The notes beneath the pieces are model-generated. The model made no database searches. It had not been told where the DNA came from and was given only the letters and a program-made list of their open reading frames with translations. Position numbers and translations under genes: made by a program. DNA of 51,495 nt from assembly GCA_022793895.1 (NCBI GenBank), contig JAAWDS010000056.1, positions 1 through 51,495 on the forward strand. Direction: 5' to 3'. This DNA comes from Provencibacterium sp. GTDB lineage: Bacteria; Bacillota; Clostridia; Oscillospirales; Ruminococcaceae. Below, in pieces: positions 28,289 through 37,708 of the stretch (position 1 is the first letter of the stretch; each line of letters begins with the position of its first letter).

Positions 28289-28669
28289 TTATCCGGTCTT
28301 GTCCCCGCTGAAGCCGGGCGCCGGACCTGGCGGCCAGGGAAACCTTTGGCCGCGCCATATCCGCAATTGGTTCCAGCTGGCGGCAAATGCGCGCAGGCGG
28401 GGCGGCAGAAAGACCGATAGCTTTTGAAGGGTGGGTTCGATTTGACGGTAGATCTCCCAATCTAAGTATATTTTTCCCCCTACAATACGGATTGTTACCT
28501 TTCGGTTGGTATTTTCAACCGAAAAGATGGGGGTATAGTCCAGCGTTCCTGCTTGGGAGATGTGGTAGTTCACCAACAGCATCCCTAACAGGAAGCCGAA
28601 AAAAACTACGGACAGAATAAAACCTGTAAAAAATAACCGAATGTCAAGCCAATGCTTCCTGTGCTTCAT
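28289..28669 (-). CDS. Small membrane protein at the yqxA position
   Basis: The 126-residue protein has one N-terminal membrane helix (about 11-34, LFFTGFILSVVFFGFLLGML) and a basic, Pro-rich tail. In Bacillus the gene between spoIIP and lepA is yqxA (a small protein with one N-terminal helix); this gene occupies the same place and shares only that feature. It begins 28 bases after the spoIIP stop. No strong ribosome site is visible, and the tail may partly be repeat-derived sequence. Function unknown. Confidence 0.55.
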   Translation of the reverse strand: MKHRKHWLDIRLFFTGFILSVVFFGFLLGMLLVNYHISQAGTLDYTPIFSVENTNRKVTIRIVGGKIYLDWEIYRQIEPTLQKLSVFLPPRLRAFAASWNQLRIWRGQRFPWPPGPAPGFSGDKTG

Positions 28670-28697
28670 AGAGCTTTTTTAAAGGCGTCCTTTCGTT

Positions 28698-29978
28698 TTA
28701 TTCCAGCGCCTGAATGGCCTTTGCTATCGAGCTGCCGGCCAACTGCGCGGTATAGATACATTCCTCCAGCGTGTTGCCGTGGGAGCCAAATTCCAGGAGC
28801 AGAGCGCCCGGCCGCAGATCCTGGTTATATTTGCGGTAGCCAAAGAAGAGCGGGCGCATCAGCCCGGGGAGATCCGCCTCCGCCTGGCGCTGGATCCCTG
28901 CGGCAAAGCGCAGGTTTTCCTGCCAATTGGGCATATTCATCGTTCCGTCGTCGCAGCCGGCAATGATCATCAGCTGGGCGGCCTTCCGGCCGTTTACCGT
29001 TGTCACCGGCCGGACCAGCGTTCCGTTTCGATCGATAGCGTCCCGATGCACATCCAGAAGGATCTGGATGGAGGGATATTGCTCTAAATATTGGCGGATG
29101 GTCTCTGCGCTGCGCTCATAGGCTCCGTTATAGGAGGGGTAATCGTGTTGGGTCGTGTCGTGCAGTACTGAAATCCCCTCGGCCTCCAGCGCCGCTTTCA
29201 GCGCGCTGCCTACCGCTACCATATTCATATTGTTGTCGGTGCTGCGCCAGTTATTCCGGGTATCATAAAATATATGGTCATAGCGCTCAAAGGCTTCGGT
29301 TGCGTGGGTGTGGTAGATAAGCACCTGCGGCTCTTCCGCCCCGCCCACCGGGAAGGAAGGCGTTTCGGAGAGGATCTCCTCGATCTCCGTATAGGAATAA
29401 TCGGTATAATTCCGCAGATACCCAGGTTCCAGCGGCAGGTAGTTGGGGGAGTCATAGCCGGAGAGGTCCTCCTCCAGCATATCTCCGCGGTAGGCGGCGG
29501 GTATTTCCGGCGGAGGGGGCTTCGGATCCGCATCCGGTTGGGAGGATTGCCGGTCTGCCGCTTCCTCTTCTGAGGAAAGCTCTTCTGCGGAGCTGCTGCC
29601 GCCGGAAGAGGAAGAGCTCTCCTCCGCCCTTTCCTCCTGGGAGGAGGGTTCGGAGGAAGCGGGCGGTGCTGGACGGACGAGAGGGGTGGTGTCCGGCTCG
29701 TCCTCATAAAAAATTTCATCGTTAAAGCGTTTCTCTAAGAGACCGATGGATTCATGGGGCATTTCAGAAAAGGCGGCAAAAAGCGCCAGCTTTTCCCCCA
29801 TTTTTTGTAATATAGGAGCTGCTTTATACAAATTGGAACGAATGAGAGGGAGACAAAGCACCACGGCAATGACTCCAAAGAAAAGCAGAATGAATTTTTT
29901 GGGACGGGGATAACGTTTCAAATGGCAACAGCCCTTATCGTTTTTATAGAAGGTCCATAGCCATTTATATTCGGACAA
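28698..29978 (-). CDS. spoIIP: Stage II sporulation protein P
   Basis: SpoIIP is a membrane-anchored amidase and endopeptidase that, with SpoIID and SpoIIM, thins septal peptidoglycan during engulfment. The product has an anchor (about 28-47, KFILLFFGVIAVVLCLPLI), a disordered Ser/Glu/Pro-rich stretch about 95-160, then the catalytic domain with VLIYHTHATEAF, LDVHRDAIDR and ALLLEFGSHGNTLEE, which carry the metal-binding His and Glu. The start is uncertain: TTG at 29978 or TTG at 29921, both with weak ribosome sites. Gpr, its usual upstream neighbour, is about 6.6 kb away. Confidence 0.93.
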   Translation of the reverse strand: MSEYKWLWTFYKNDKGCCHLKRYPRPKKFILLFFGVIAVVLCLPLIRSNLYKAAPILQKMGEKLALFAAFSEMPHESIGLLEKRFNDEIFYEDEPDTTPLVRPAPPASSEPSSQEERAEESSSSSGGSSSAEELSSEEEAADRQSSQPDADPKPPPPEIPAAYRGDMLEEDLSGYDSPNYLPLEPGYLRNYTDYSYTEIEEILSETPSFPVGGAEEPQVLIYHTHATEAFERYDHIFYDTRNNWRSTDNNMNMVAVGSALKAALEAEGISVLHDTTQHDYPSYNGAYERSAETIRQYLEQYPSIQILLDVHRDAIDRNGTLVRPVTTVNGRKAAQLMIIAGCDDGTMNMPNWQENLRFAAGIQRQAEADLPGLMRPLFFGYRKYNQDLRPGALLLEFGSHGNTLEECIYTAQLAGSSIAKAIQALE

Positions 29979-30025
29979 GAAGGCTTCTATTCCGAAGGAA
30001 CTAGGGATAAGTCCCGGTTAAAAAG

Positions 30026-30062
30026 GAGACGCTGCAAAATGCAAAGCATTGTGCAGCGTCTC
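30026..30062 (-). terminator. Terminator after cysK
   Basis: GAGACGCTGCA at 30026-30036 pairs with TGCAGCGTCTC at 30052-30062, with further pairing of AATGC and GCATT inside. On the minus strand the hairpin is followed by CCTTTTTAACC, a T-run, so it ends the leftward cysK transcript. Confidence 0.85.
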
Positions 30063-30149
30063 TCGGTTTCTGTCAAGAGGAACAGTATCCCCGCAAGTAT
30101 ACTCTCAGGGGCTTGGGGTTTACCGGCAGGAGCAAAGATACATCGGGGG

Positions 30150-31082
30150 TTATTCCGCAAAAAGCGGGGTAGAGAGATAGCGGTCGCCGGTATCCGGAAG
30201 CAGGACGACGATGGTTTTCCCCGCATTTTCCGGCTGCTTTGCCAATTCCAGCGCGGCAAAGGCCGCCGCGCCGGAGGAGACGCCCACGAGGATCCCCTCG
30301 CTTCGGCCGATCAGCCTCCCGGTGGCAAAGGCATCGGCATCCGAGACGGCGATCACCCGGTCATAAACCTTTTGGTTCAGAACTTCGGGAATAAACCCGG
30401 CGCCGATCCCTTGGATCGCATGCGCGCCGGCTTTCCCGGCGGAAAGGACGGCCGAGGAGGCCGGTTCTACCGCAACCACCTGGACGGACGGCTTTTGAGA
30501 TTTGAGATATTCGCCGGCGCCGGTGATCGTTCCCCCCGTCCCTACACCGGCTACAAAGATATCCACCGCGCCCTCCGTGTCCGCATAGATTTCCGGGCCG
30601 GTGGTTTCCCGGTGCGCCTGGGGATTGGCCGGGTTTACAAATTGACCGGGGATAAAGCTGTCCGGCAGCTGGGCGGCCAGCTCTTCTGCTTTTGCAATGG
30701 CGCCCGTCATCCCCTGGGAGCCGTCGCAGAGCACCACCTCCGCCCCATAGGCTTTCATCAACTGGCGGCGCTCCACCGACATCGTATCCGGCATTACGAT
30801 GATGAGGCGGTAGCCTCTCGCTGCGGCAACGGCTGCCAGGCCGATGCCGGTGTTGCCGGAGGTCGGTTCAATCAGCACCGATCCGGGCTTCAGCCGGCCG
30901 CTGGCTTCCGCCGCGTCGATCATCGCCTTGGCAACGCGATCCTTGACCGAACCGGCCGGATTTAGATATTCCAGCTTTGCTACCACCCTTGCCTTGAGAT
31001 TAAGCGCCTTCTCAATGTGCGTAAGCTCTAAAAGGGGGGTTCTGCCGATCAGCTGATCGGCGGAGGTATAGATGTGCGCCAT
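30150..31082 (-). CDS. cysK: Cysteine synthase A (O-acetylserine sulfhydrylase)
   Basis: CysK makes cysteine from O-acetylserine and sulfide using pyridoxal phosphate. The 310 residues show the lysine motif [15 protein letters not shown] (PLP Lys about residue 47), [15 protein letters not shown], the phosphate-binding [16 protein letters not shown], and [13 protein letters not shown]. Length is normal. GGAGGAG precedes the ATG at 31082. It is a leftward gene downstream of a Nudix gene, in the segment that separates gpr from spoIIP. Confidence 0.95.
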   Translation of the reverse strand: MAHIYTSADQLIGRTPLLELTHIEKALNLKARVVAKLEYLNPAGSVKDRVAKAMIDAAEASGRLKPGSVLIEPTSGNTGIGLAAVAAARGYRLIIVMPDTMSVERRQLMKAYGAEVVLCDGSQGMTGAIAKAEELAAQLPDSFIPGQFVNPANPQAHRETTGPEIYADTEGAVDIFVAGVGTGGTITGAGEYLKSQKPSVQVVAVEPASSAVLSAGKAGAHAIQGIGAGFIPEVLNQKVYDRVIAVSDADAFATGRLIGRSEGILVGVSSGAAAFAALELAKQPENAGKTIVVLLPDTGDRYLSTPLFAE

Positions 31083-31167
31083 GGTAATCTCCTCCTTCTT
31101 TTTGGAAAGGAACTGTTTCCCGTTCCAAGATTCTTAAACCGTTCCGGTCCTTAGCGTTTTTAGATCC

Positions 31168-31632
31168 TTATTCGGTACATTCGCCGTCCCCTATCTCCTC
31201 ATTTCCCAGGTAAACCTTATGGGGCTTCCCCTGGTAAACTTTCATGATCTGCCGCCTTAGCTTGGAAGGATACAGCGGCTGTGTGTTCAGCGTCTTGATA
31301 TCCAGCCAAGCATAGCCGGTTTGGTTCGTATCGCGCCGGAGCTCCGCATCCGGAAGCGCGGCGATATATGCGCAGTCAAAAACGAGGTCCACCCGATGGA
31401 AGGTTTCTCCATGCACCCCTTCTATTACAAAAAGAAGCTCCCTGCATTCTACCAGAACGCCCGTTTCCTCCGCCACCTCACGGCAAACCGCCGCGGATAA
31501 GGGCTCTTCGGATCCCTGTCCGCCGCCGGGGAGGATATACCATTCATCCTCGTTGTCCTTCACTTTGACAGCGAGCATTTTTCCGTCCTTTATAACAAGC
31601 GCCTTAGCAGAATTTCGTATGATTCTTTCCAA
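31168..31632 (-). CDS. Nudix hydrolase
   Basis: The 154-residue protein has the Nudix box as GGQGSEEPLSAAVCREVAEE followed by TGV, fitting Gx5Ex7REVxEExGV. Nudix enzymes cleave nucleoside diphosphates linked to another group; the substrate cannot be told. The TTG at 31632 has GGGAGGGG upstream and opens the core (ERIIRNSAKALVI); a longer frame to 31674 is possible. It lies 85 bases upstream of cysK on the same strand, so they may be cotranscribed. Confidence 0.87.
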   Translation of the reverse strand: MERIIRNSAKALVIKDGKMLAVKVKDNEDEWYILPGGGQGSEEPLSAAVCREVAEETGVLVECRELLFVIEGVHGETFHRVDLVFDCAYIAALPDAELRRDTNQTGYAWLDIKTLNTQPLYPSKLRRQIMKVYQGKPHKVYLGNEEIGDGECTE

Positions 31633-31776
31633 TATAGGCCCCTCCCTTTTCATTTTGTTTCCAGGATGGCCCATTTATTTTAGCACAAATCAAAAGGAGA
31701 TTCCATAATTATAGGATATCCGGTGTATATTATCAGGGCAGGCTGAAAAGCTCCCGCGCGGGATCCGGATGGATTC

Positions 31777-31805
31777 TTGACTTTTTGCTTTTACGTGTGT
31801 AAAGT
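31777..31805 (+). promoter_or_regulatory. Candidate promoter for binding-lipoprotein/kinase genes
   Basis: TTGACT at 31777-31782, 17-base spacer, TAAAGT at 31800-31805. It lies about 105 bases before the lipoprotein ATG (31909), in the divergent gap with the Nudix gene. The leader contains no clear riboswitch. Confidence 0.55.
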
Positions 31806-31908
31806 TAAATCAGTGGATTTTCACTGTTTTAATGGAGATAGCCGCGCGCCTAATCCTGCCGGACCGGACGCGCGCAGAAAGAATATTCAACCAGGAGATG
31901 TCCCGCTC

Positions 31909-33690
31909 ATGCGTACGAAATTTTTACAATCCCTTCTAGCGGTGATCGCTGCGGCGGCTCTGTTGCTGTCCGGCTGCGCTTCCGCCGGAAAAGCCCCTGA
32001 TTCCGGCAGCGATGCGCTGACCTGGGTCGCTTGGAGCGGCCACGAGAATTTTTTGGAGCTGTTGGGTGAGACCTACCCGGATATCGAATGGGATCCCATC
32101 TCCTATGAGGGAGCTAACCGCACCGGATATAGCTGGGCGCAGATGCGCAGCGGCGACGTTCCCGATATTTTTATCACCTCCCAGATCCTAGATGAAGAGC
32201 TGGCGAAAGAGCGCCTGGCAGACCTGTCCGGCTATGATTTCGTCAACCGCTTTTCTACCTCCGTCCTGAATCATGTCGCTATTGACGGAGGCGTTTATCT
32301 CCTGCCGGTTAACAACATTATGTACGGAATCTTTTACAACAAAACGCTGATGGAGGAGCATGGGTGGGAGGTTCCTGCCAGCTTTGCAGAACTGGAAGCG
32401 CTGTGCGCGGAGATTGAGGCGGCGGGGCTGATTCCCGGCGTCATAGGAACGCAGCTCTCGGGCAATACCTTCTCTGCGGTGTTCAATTTAGCTAAAACCA
32501 GTTGGCTCACCACTCCGGAGGGCATTGCTTGGGAGCGGGATTTCCTCGCTGGGAAGGCTGCGGCTGAAGGCATGTGGGAAGGGACGATGGACTATGTCCA
32601 GCGGTATATAGATATCGGGATGTTCCATACCGATCCGGAGGATAGGAACAACCCGACGGTGCTTCTGGATTACCTGGGAAACCGGAAGGCCGTGTTCTGT
32701 ACGATGGTCCTTGCGGTCAACATCACCGAGCTGCCGGAGACTGGAGACAAGCTGGGGATGATGCCCTACATCGGCGAGGACGGCAGTAAAAATATCTATA
32801 TGTACAGCCCGGACAGCTATCTAGGGATCAGCAAGCGCCTTACCGAGCCGGGCAATGAGGAAAAACTGGAGAAGGCCCTCCGGGTTCTGGGCCTCCTTTA
32901 CTCCCCGGAAGGGCAGGCCGCTTTCGTCAGCGAAGAAAAGCCCTGTGTCATAAGCGTGCTCGGTAATGCCGCCGTTCCGGAGGACGCATTGATCTACGAC
33001 GCCCAACAGGCTCTATGGCAGGGACGGGCCTTTCCGATGACCTATGCCCGTTGGGACGGCGTCCTCGCCGATATGGGGCAAGCCTATAAGGAGTGGTTCC
33101 GGGGAGAGAACGGTATGGACGGCCCGCAGTGTATCGCCCGGATGGACGAGCTGCAACAGGCATATTTAGCCGGCGCTGGGACGGTGGAATTTTGCGAAAG
33201 CACCGGCGACTTCACCTTGGAGGAGACGGCGGAGCTGGTGGGCAAGGCCCTGGGCAGCGCTTCAGGAGCGGATGCGGCGCTGATCCCGGTAGGCTCGGTC
33301 TATCGGGAGGATGTGAAGCTCAAGGCCGGCGTCACCGGTAAGCTCTATGCCGGAACGATCAACGCCGATGTTGCCAGCACCATTCTTCCCGCTTTTGATG
33401 GGGAGTACGCTCTGATGACGATGACCGGCGCTCAGGCAAAAGAGCTGGCTCGGACGGGCTTTGATGCGGCGGGGGACGGGAACTCCTTCCCATATATCCT
33501 GGTACCGAAGGGCGGCGCAGAGCTGGAGGACGGCAAGACCTATCAGGTAGCCTTTTTGATGCGCAGCTACACCGAGGAGGTGGGGCGGACTTATACGGCG
33601 CAGGTCAAGGAGGGCTTCGTCCGGAATTTTCTGCGCGCTTGGCTGGAGGAGCAAAAAACGGTCTCTCCGGGAGGAAACCCCTGGAATTAG
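31909..33690 (+). CDS. Lipoprotein: solute-binding domain fused to 5'-nucleotidase C-terminal-like domain
   Basis: The 593-residue protein starts with a lipoprotein signal (lipobox LLSGC, Cys about residue 23). Residues about 35-430 look like a family 1 sugar/carbohydrate binding protein: LTWVAWSGHENFLELLGETY, GDVPDIFITSQ, YLLPVNNIMYGIFYNKTLME and LLYSPEGQAAF. Residues about 455-593 (DAALIPVGSVYREDVKLKAG through the GEYALMTMTGAQAKELARTG stretch) resemble the 5'-nucleotidase C-terminal domain, without its metallophosphatase half. No permease is adjacent; a hybrid kinase gene follows after 98 bases. I infer a ligand sensor feeding the kinase. The ATG at 31909 has AGGAG upstream. Confidence 0.75.
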   Translation: MRTKFLQSLLAVIAAAALLLSGCASAGKAPDSGSDALTWVAWSGHENFLELLGETYPDIEWDPISYEGANRTGYSWAQMRSGDVPDIFITSQILDEELAKERLADLSGYDFVNRFSTSVLNHVAIDGGVYLLPVNNIMYGIFYNKTLMEEHGWEVPASFAELEALCAEIEAAGLIPGVIGTQLSGNTFSAVFNLAKTSWLTTPEGIAWERDFLAGKAAAEGMWEGTMDYVQRYIDIGMFHTDPEDRNNPTVLLDYLGNRKAVFCTMVLAVNITELPETGDKLGMMPYIGEDGSKNIYMYSPDSYLGISKRLTEPGNEEKLEKALRVLGLLYSPEGQAAFVSEEKPCVISVLGNAAVPEDALIYDAQQALWQGRAFPMTYARWDGVLADMGQAYKEWFRGENGMDGPQCIARMDELQQAYLAGAGTVEFCESTGDFTLEETAELVGKALGSASGADAALIPVGSVYREDVKLKAGVTGKLYAGTINADVASTILPAFDGEYALMTMTGAQAKELARTGFDAAGDGNSFPYILVPKGGAELEDGKTYQVAFLMRSYTEEVGRTYTAQVKEGFVRNFLRAWLEEQKTVSPGGNPWN

Positions 33691-33788
33691 CGGCGTCCGC
33701 CTGAACCTCCGGATATGGGAAGGCGGCCGGCGGCGTTTGCGCAGAGGCTTACGCTTCATTTGAACCTGAAAACGGAGAGGTGGACGGA

Positions 33789-36440
33789 ATGAATCCCAAA
33801 GGGAAGATCGCAAACATTGTACTTTCGGCGGCGCTGGCAGTCTGTCTGCTTCTGTTTCTGCCGGCCGGCGGCGTGTATTTCACGAAATATTTGCGCGCTC
33901 AGATTTTTGAGGAGCGCACCACCCAGCTCAATGAGATCACCTCCCAAGTGCGGGTCAATCTGGACAACGCCCTCGATTCCCACTGGAATTATCTGAGCGC
34001 CGCGGTAAACGCCTTGGAAAACCAGAGCTTTGCAGCGGCGGAGGGCGTTGTTGAGCGGATCAGCAGCCTGGAGCAGTTTTTGGAGATGGAAAGCTACAGC
34101 GCGATGCTGATGCTGCTGGACAGCCAGGGAAATTGCTATGACAGGAATGGAAAGCACGGCGTCTGGTCGGATATCGGGCGGATATCCGATGGAGAAGACC
34201 GGCACGCCTTTATTTCCGACAGCTATATTTATCAGGGCGGCTATTGGGCGTTTGTGCAGAAGCTGGATGCGCCGGTTCAGATAGAAGGAACCGGCGTCCA
34301 GCTTACCCATGCCGTTCTCTTGAAGGATGTGTATGCCTTAGCGGAGTACTACGACAGCTCCGCCTACGGCGGCCAAAACGAGACGTACATTTTGAAAAGC
34401 GACGGAACGCGCATGCACGATGACGCCTCGAAGGAAAACACCATCCAGGCTTATAACGTGCTCAAGGTTCTGGAGGAGATGGAGGGGCAGCGTATCCCCG
34501 ATATCCGGGCGGCGCTGAAGGAACAAGCCACGGTCAGCGCCAATTTTAGATACAACGGCGCTGAATATTACTACTGCTTCGCCTCGCTGGCGGAATATGA
34601 CACCTTGGTTCTGTTCCTGATTCCGGCGGACTATGTGGCCTTTGGGACGGTGAACATGGTGGGGGCGGTTATCCGCATGCTGCTGATGCTGGCGGTGGTT
34701 TTCCTCATCATGCTGCTTTTGGTGATGGTGTCTGTGGCAAGGCAGCGAGGCAGCGCCCGGCTGTTCCGGCAGGAGCAGGATAACCTGCGCCGGCAGGAGG
34801 AGATGAACGCCCGGCTGGCGGAGACGAACGCCCTGCTGGCCCGCTCCAAGGAGACGGCGGAGGAGGCTTTTCAGATTGCGGAGGAGGCCAACCGGGCGAA
34901 GAGCACGTTTCTCTCCAACATGAGCCACGACATCCGAACGCCGATGAACGCCATTGTCGGCTTTTCCGCCCTGTTGGCGCGGGATGCGGAAAATCCGGAT
35001 AAGGTGCGGGAATATACCAAGAAAATCACCTCCTCCAGCCAGCACCTCTTAGGGCTTATCAACGATATTTTGGATATCAGCAAAATTGAAGCGGGCAAGA
35101 CCATGTTAAACTTAGCGGAAGAGAACATCGTGGATCTGGTGGAGGGGATCGATTCGATTATCCGGCCGCAGATGAAAGCAAAGGGGCACGTCTTTGAGGT
35201 ATACAGCCGGGATATCCGGCACGAGCAGGTAGTCATGGATAAGCTGCGGCTGAACCAGATCCTCTTAAACCTGCTGTCCAACGCGGTCAAATATACGCCG
35301 GAGGGCGGCCATGTCGCCTTCACCGTTCAGGAGCTGCCCCAATATGCCGAACAGCTGGCGCATTACCGCTTCACAGTGGCCGATAACGGCTATGGAATGA
35401 GTCCGGAGTACCTCCAGAAGATTTTCCAGGCGTTTACCAGGGAGGAGGACAGCGTTACCAACAAAATACAGGGGACCGGCCTTGGAATGGCGATAACCAA
35501 AAACCTGGTGGATTTGATGGGCGGTCAAATTTCGGTGGAGAGCGAGAAAGGAAAAGGCTCTACCTTCACGGTGGATTTAGATCTGCGCATCAGCAGCCAG
35601 GCTGCCGGCCAGGATTTCTGGCAGAAGCACGGCATTACCCGGATCCTGGCGGTGGACGATGAAGAGGATATCTGTCAAAATATTCAGCTGGCGCTGGAAG
35701 GCGCCGGAGTCGTCGTGGACTGTGCGCCGGACGGCCGGACGGCGGTGGAAAAGGTAAAACAATCCGAGCGGGAGGACAGCCCCTATCACGTGGTTCTGCT
35801 GGACTGGAAGATGCCGGGAATGGACGGCGTGGAGACTGCAAAGCACATCCGCCGGGAGATTTCCAGAACGGTCCCCATCCTGGTTCTGACCAGCTATGAC
35901 TGGCCGGAGATCGAGGAGGAAGCGGCCGCGGCGGGAATAGACGCGTTCTTATCTAAGCCCTTCTTCCTCACCAGCTTCCGCCAGAGGGTGGAGGCGGCGC
36001 TGAACCGCGGGCGGAAGCCGGAGCCGGAAGCGGCGGAGGAGCAGAGCGTTCTGGAAGGGATGCACATTTTGGTGGCGGAGGACAATGAAATCAACGCTGA
36101 AATTCTCCGGGAGCTGCTGGACATGGCAGGCGCTTCCTGCGATATCTATGAGAATGGGCGGCTCGCGGCGGAGGCTTTTGAAAAATCCAGTCCGGGGCAG
36201 TATCAGTTGATTCTGATGGATGTACAGATGCCGGTGATGAACGGCTATGAGGCCACGAAGGCCATTCGGGAGCTCGGACATCCGCTGGCCCTTTCCATCC
36301 CCATCATCGCCATGACGGCCAACGCCTTTGCCGAGGATATCCGCGACGCGCTGGAGGCCGGGATGAACGCGCACGTCGCCAAGCCGGTGGATATGGCCCT
36401 GTTGGAGAAGACCGTTAAAACGTTAATGGGGAAGGACTAG
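33789..36440 (+). CDS. Hybrid sensor histidine kinase with two receiver domains
   Basis: The 883-residue protein has a membrane helix (about 8-30), an extracytoplasmic sensor about 35-285, a second helix (about 290-315), a coiled coil, then HisKA with MSHDIRTPMN (His380), HATPase motifs (LLSNAVKYTPEGG, DNGYGMS, GTGLGMAIT), a first receiver (DDEED, LLDWKMPGMDG, Asp672) and a second (AEDNEIN, LMDVQMPVMNG, Asp811). No Hpt or DNA-binding output domain is present. Output must go through another protein, or the receivers act as regulators. GGAGAGG lies before the ATG at 33789. It is probably cotranscribed with the binding lipoprotein. Confidence 0.93.
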   Translation: MNPKGKIANIVLSAALAVCLLLFLPAGGVYFTKYLRAQIFEERTTQLNEITSQVRVNLDNALDSHWNYLSAAVNALENQSFAAAEGVVERISSLEQFLEMESYSAMLMLLDSQGNCYDRNGKHGVWSDIGRISDGEDRHAFISDSYIYQGGYWAFVQKLDAPVQIEGTGVQLTHAVLLKDVYALAEYYDSSAYGGQNETYILKSDGTRMHDDASKENTIQAYNVLKVLEEMEGQRIPDIRAALKEQATVSANFRYNGAEYYYCFASLAEYDTLVLFLIPADYVAFGTVNMVGAVIRMLLMLAVVFLIMLLLVMVSVARQRGSARLFRQEQDNLRRQEEMNARLAETNALLARSKETAEEAFQIAEEANRAKSTFLSNMSHDIRTPMNAIVGFSALLARDAENPDKVREYTKKITSSSQHLLGLINDILDISKIEAGKTMLNLAEENIVDLVEGIDSIIRPQMKAKGHVFEVYSRDIRHEQVVMDKLRLNQILLNLLSNAVKYTPEGGHVAFTVQELPQYAEQLAHYRFTVADNGYGMSPEYLQKIFQAFTREEDSVTNKIQGTGLGMAITKNLVDLMGGQISVESEKGKGSTFTVDLDLRISSQAAGQDFWQKHGITRILAVDDEEDICQNIQLALEGAGVVVDCAPDGRTAVEKVKQSEREDSPYHVVLLDWKMPGMDGVETAKHIRREISRTVPILVLTSYDWPEIEEEAAAAGIDAFLSKPFFLTSFRQRVEAALNRGRKPEPEAAEEQSVLEGMHILVAEDNEINAEILRELLDMAGASCDIYENGRLAAEAFEKSSPGQYQLILMDVQMPVMNGYEATKAIRELGHPLALSIPIIAMTANAFAEDIRDALEAGMNAHVAKPVDMALLEKTVKTLMGKD

Positions 36441-36565
36441 CGGCGCAATCCGCAAGGCAGCGTTTCCTTCTCCCTTAAGGGGATAACAACGCCGCTGGTT
36501 CCCTGTGGCGGTCTCCTTCGCTGGGAAACCGGCCGGGCCCGGCGGAGGAACCGCTTTTGTATGCG

Positions 36566-37438
36566 TCAGCTTACCAGATATCCAATATCCTCTACCGAGA
36601 TGTGCGGTTGGAGCGCATGGTTAATCGAGAGGGAGAGGACCTTGGCGGCGCGCTCGATCAGAAGATCGATTTCGCGGGGAGTTACCATCATTGCCTGCGC
36701 CTTTTCCCGTTGGGAGAGGGGGATCTCCCCTCCCCCCATATCGCCCGCCATGGTAGCGGCGTCCACCACCGTTGGAACGCCGATGGAGACCACCTCCACG
36801 CCCAGGGTGGCTTTCGAGAGCTCGAACCGGCGGTTCATCACGCCGGATCCGGGCGCAATGCCGGAGTTTGCCACCTGAATGGTGCAGCCCAGCCGGTCCA
36901 GGCTGCGGGCGGCGAGCGCATCAATAGCGATCACGGCTTGAGGGGCGATATCCTGAACCACCGAACGGATGATTTCCCCCGACTCGATCCCGGTCTGTCC
37001 CAGAACGCCGGGGGCGAGAGAGGCCACCGGCCGGAGCTCGCCCAGCCCGGAGCTTTTCGCCAGCTCCCCTGCAATGTGACGGGTAGCCAAAATGAGGTCG
37101 CAGGTCCTGGGGCCGAGCGCATCGGGGGTAATGTGGGTGTTTCCAAGACCTACGACCAATACCGTCCCCTCTCCGGGCAGCAGCTTGCGGATCTCCTGCG
37201 CGAGCGCTTCGATCTCCTTTTCGGTGGACTGATTGGAGGAATAGAAAGGGGGAAGCTCAACTGTGAGATATCTTCCTTTCGGCTTTCCGATAGCCTTCTC
37301 CCCCTCGGCGGAAAGGATATCCACGCAGTTGACGGTAATTTGATCATATTGAACGGCGCTGACCGATACGCCGTCCGGCAGATTTTGTTTGCCGATGCTC
37401 TCGGTTTGCTCCAACGCCAGGTCGCTTCTGAAATTCAT
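36566..37438 (-). CDS. gpr: Germination protease Gpr
   Basis: Gpr degrades small acid-soluble spore proteins at germination. The 290-residue protein begins FRSDLALEQTE, with VLVVGLGNTHITPDALGPR, APGVLGQTGIESGEIIRSVV, AIDALAARSLDRLG and MNRRFELSKATLGVEVVSIG, all hallmarks of the family. AAGGAGCGG precedes the ATG at 37438. It is divergent from rpsT as in Bacillus and related species, but spoIIP, normally next, is displaced. The 125-base gap to the kinase gene has no further gene. Confidence 0.96.
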   Translation of the reverse strand: MNFRSDLALEQTESIGKQNLPDGVSVSAVQYDQITVNCVDILSAEGEKAIGKPKGRYLTVELPPFYSSNQSTEKEIEALAQEIRKLLPGEGTVLVVGLGNTHITPDALGPRTCDLILATRHIAGELAKSSGLGELRPVASLAPGVLGQTGIESGEIIRSVVQDIAPQAVIAIDALAARSLDRLGCTIQVANSGIAPGSGVMNRRFELSKATLGVEVVSIGVPTVVDAATMAGDMGGGEIPLSQREKAQAMMVTPREIDLLIERAAKVLSLSINHALQPHISVEDIGYLVS

Positions 37439-37539
37439 GGTACACCGCTCCTTTTTTCAATCGTAATCTCTCCGGCCTGGGAACCTCTTGCCGCCCCTGC
37501 GGCAGCCAAACCACAGCGAACGGAAACATCAACATTCAG

Positions 37540-37597
37540 GCTCCCAATCTCTCGCCGCTGCCGCGGCAACCGAGATAGAAGGCGAAAAATAATCGCG
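37540..37597 (-). repeat. Dispersed repeat family B, copy 3 (inverted)
   Basis: The reverse complement reads GCGATTATTTTTCGCC, then CTATCTCGGTTGCCGCG, then GCAGCGGCGAGAGATTGGGAG. It matches 1-60 with only a few differences. The stem TCTCGCCGCTGCC/GGCAACCGAGA is visible. It lies in the divergent gap between gpr and rpsT. Confidence 0.6.
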
Positions 37598-37618
37598 TTC
37601 AGCGCTTATTTTTTCAAT

Positions 37619-37673
37619 AATCAAGGCTTTTCCTTGGAAAAGCCTTGATTTTTAGCTGGGAAAATGGTAATAT
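37619..37673 (+). promoter_or_regulatory. rpsT promoter overlapping a perfect hairpin
   Basis: AATCAAGGCTTTTCC at 37619-37633 is the exact reverse complement of GGAAAAGCCTTGATT at 37636-37650. The -35 box TTGATT (37645-37650) lies in the hairpin's right arm, followed by a 17-base spacer and TAATAT at 37668-37673. The hairpin is followed by TTTAG, so it is also a possible terminator for transcripts coming from the left. Confidence 0.65.
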
Positions 37674-37708
37674 TACTTGTACTGTCAAATGGGCAAGGAG
37701 GTGGCATA

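Noticed and set aside
30000-31170. Riboswitch or T-box before cysK
   Set aside because: The 85-base gap between Nudix and cysK is too short and has no conserved T-box or SAM riboswitch core.
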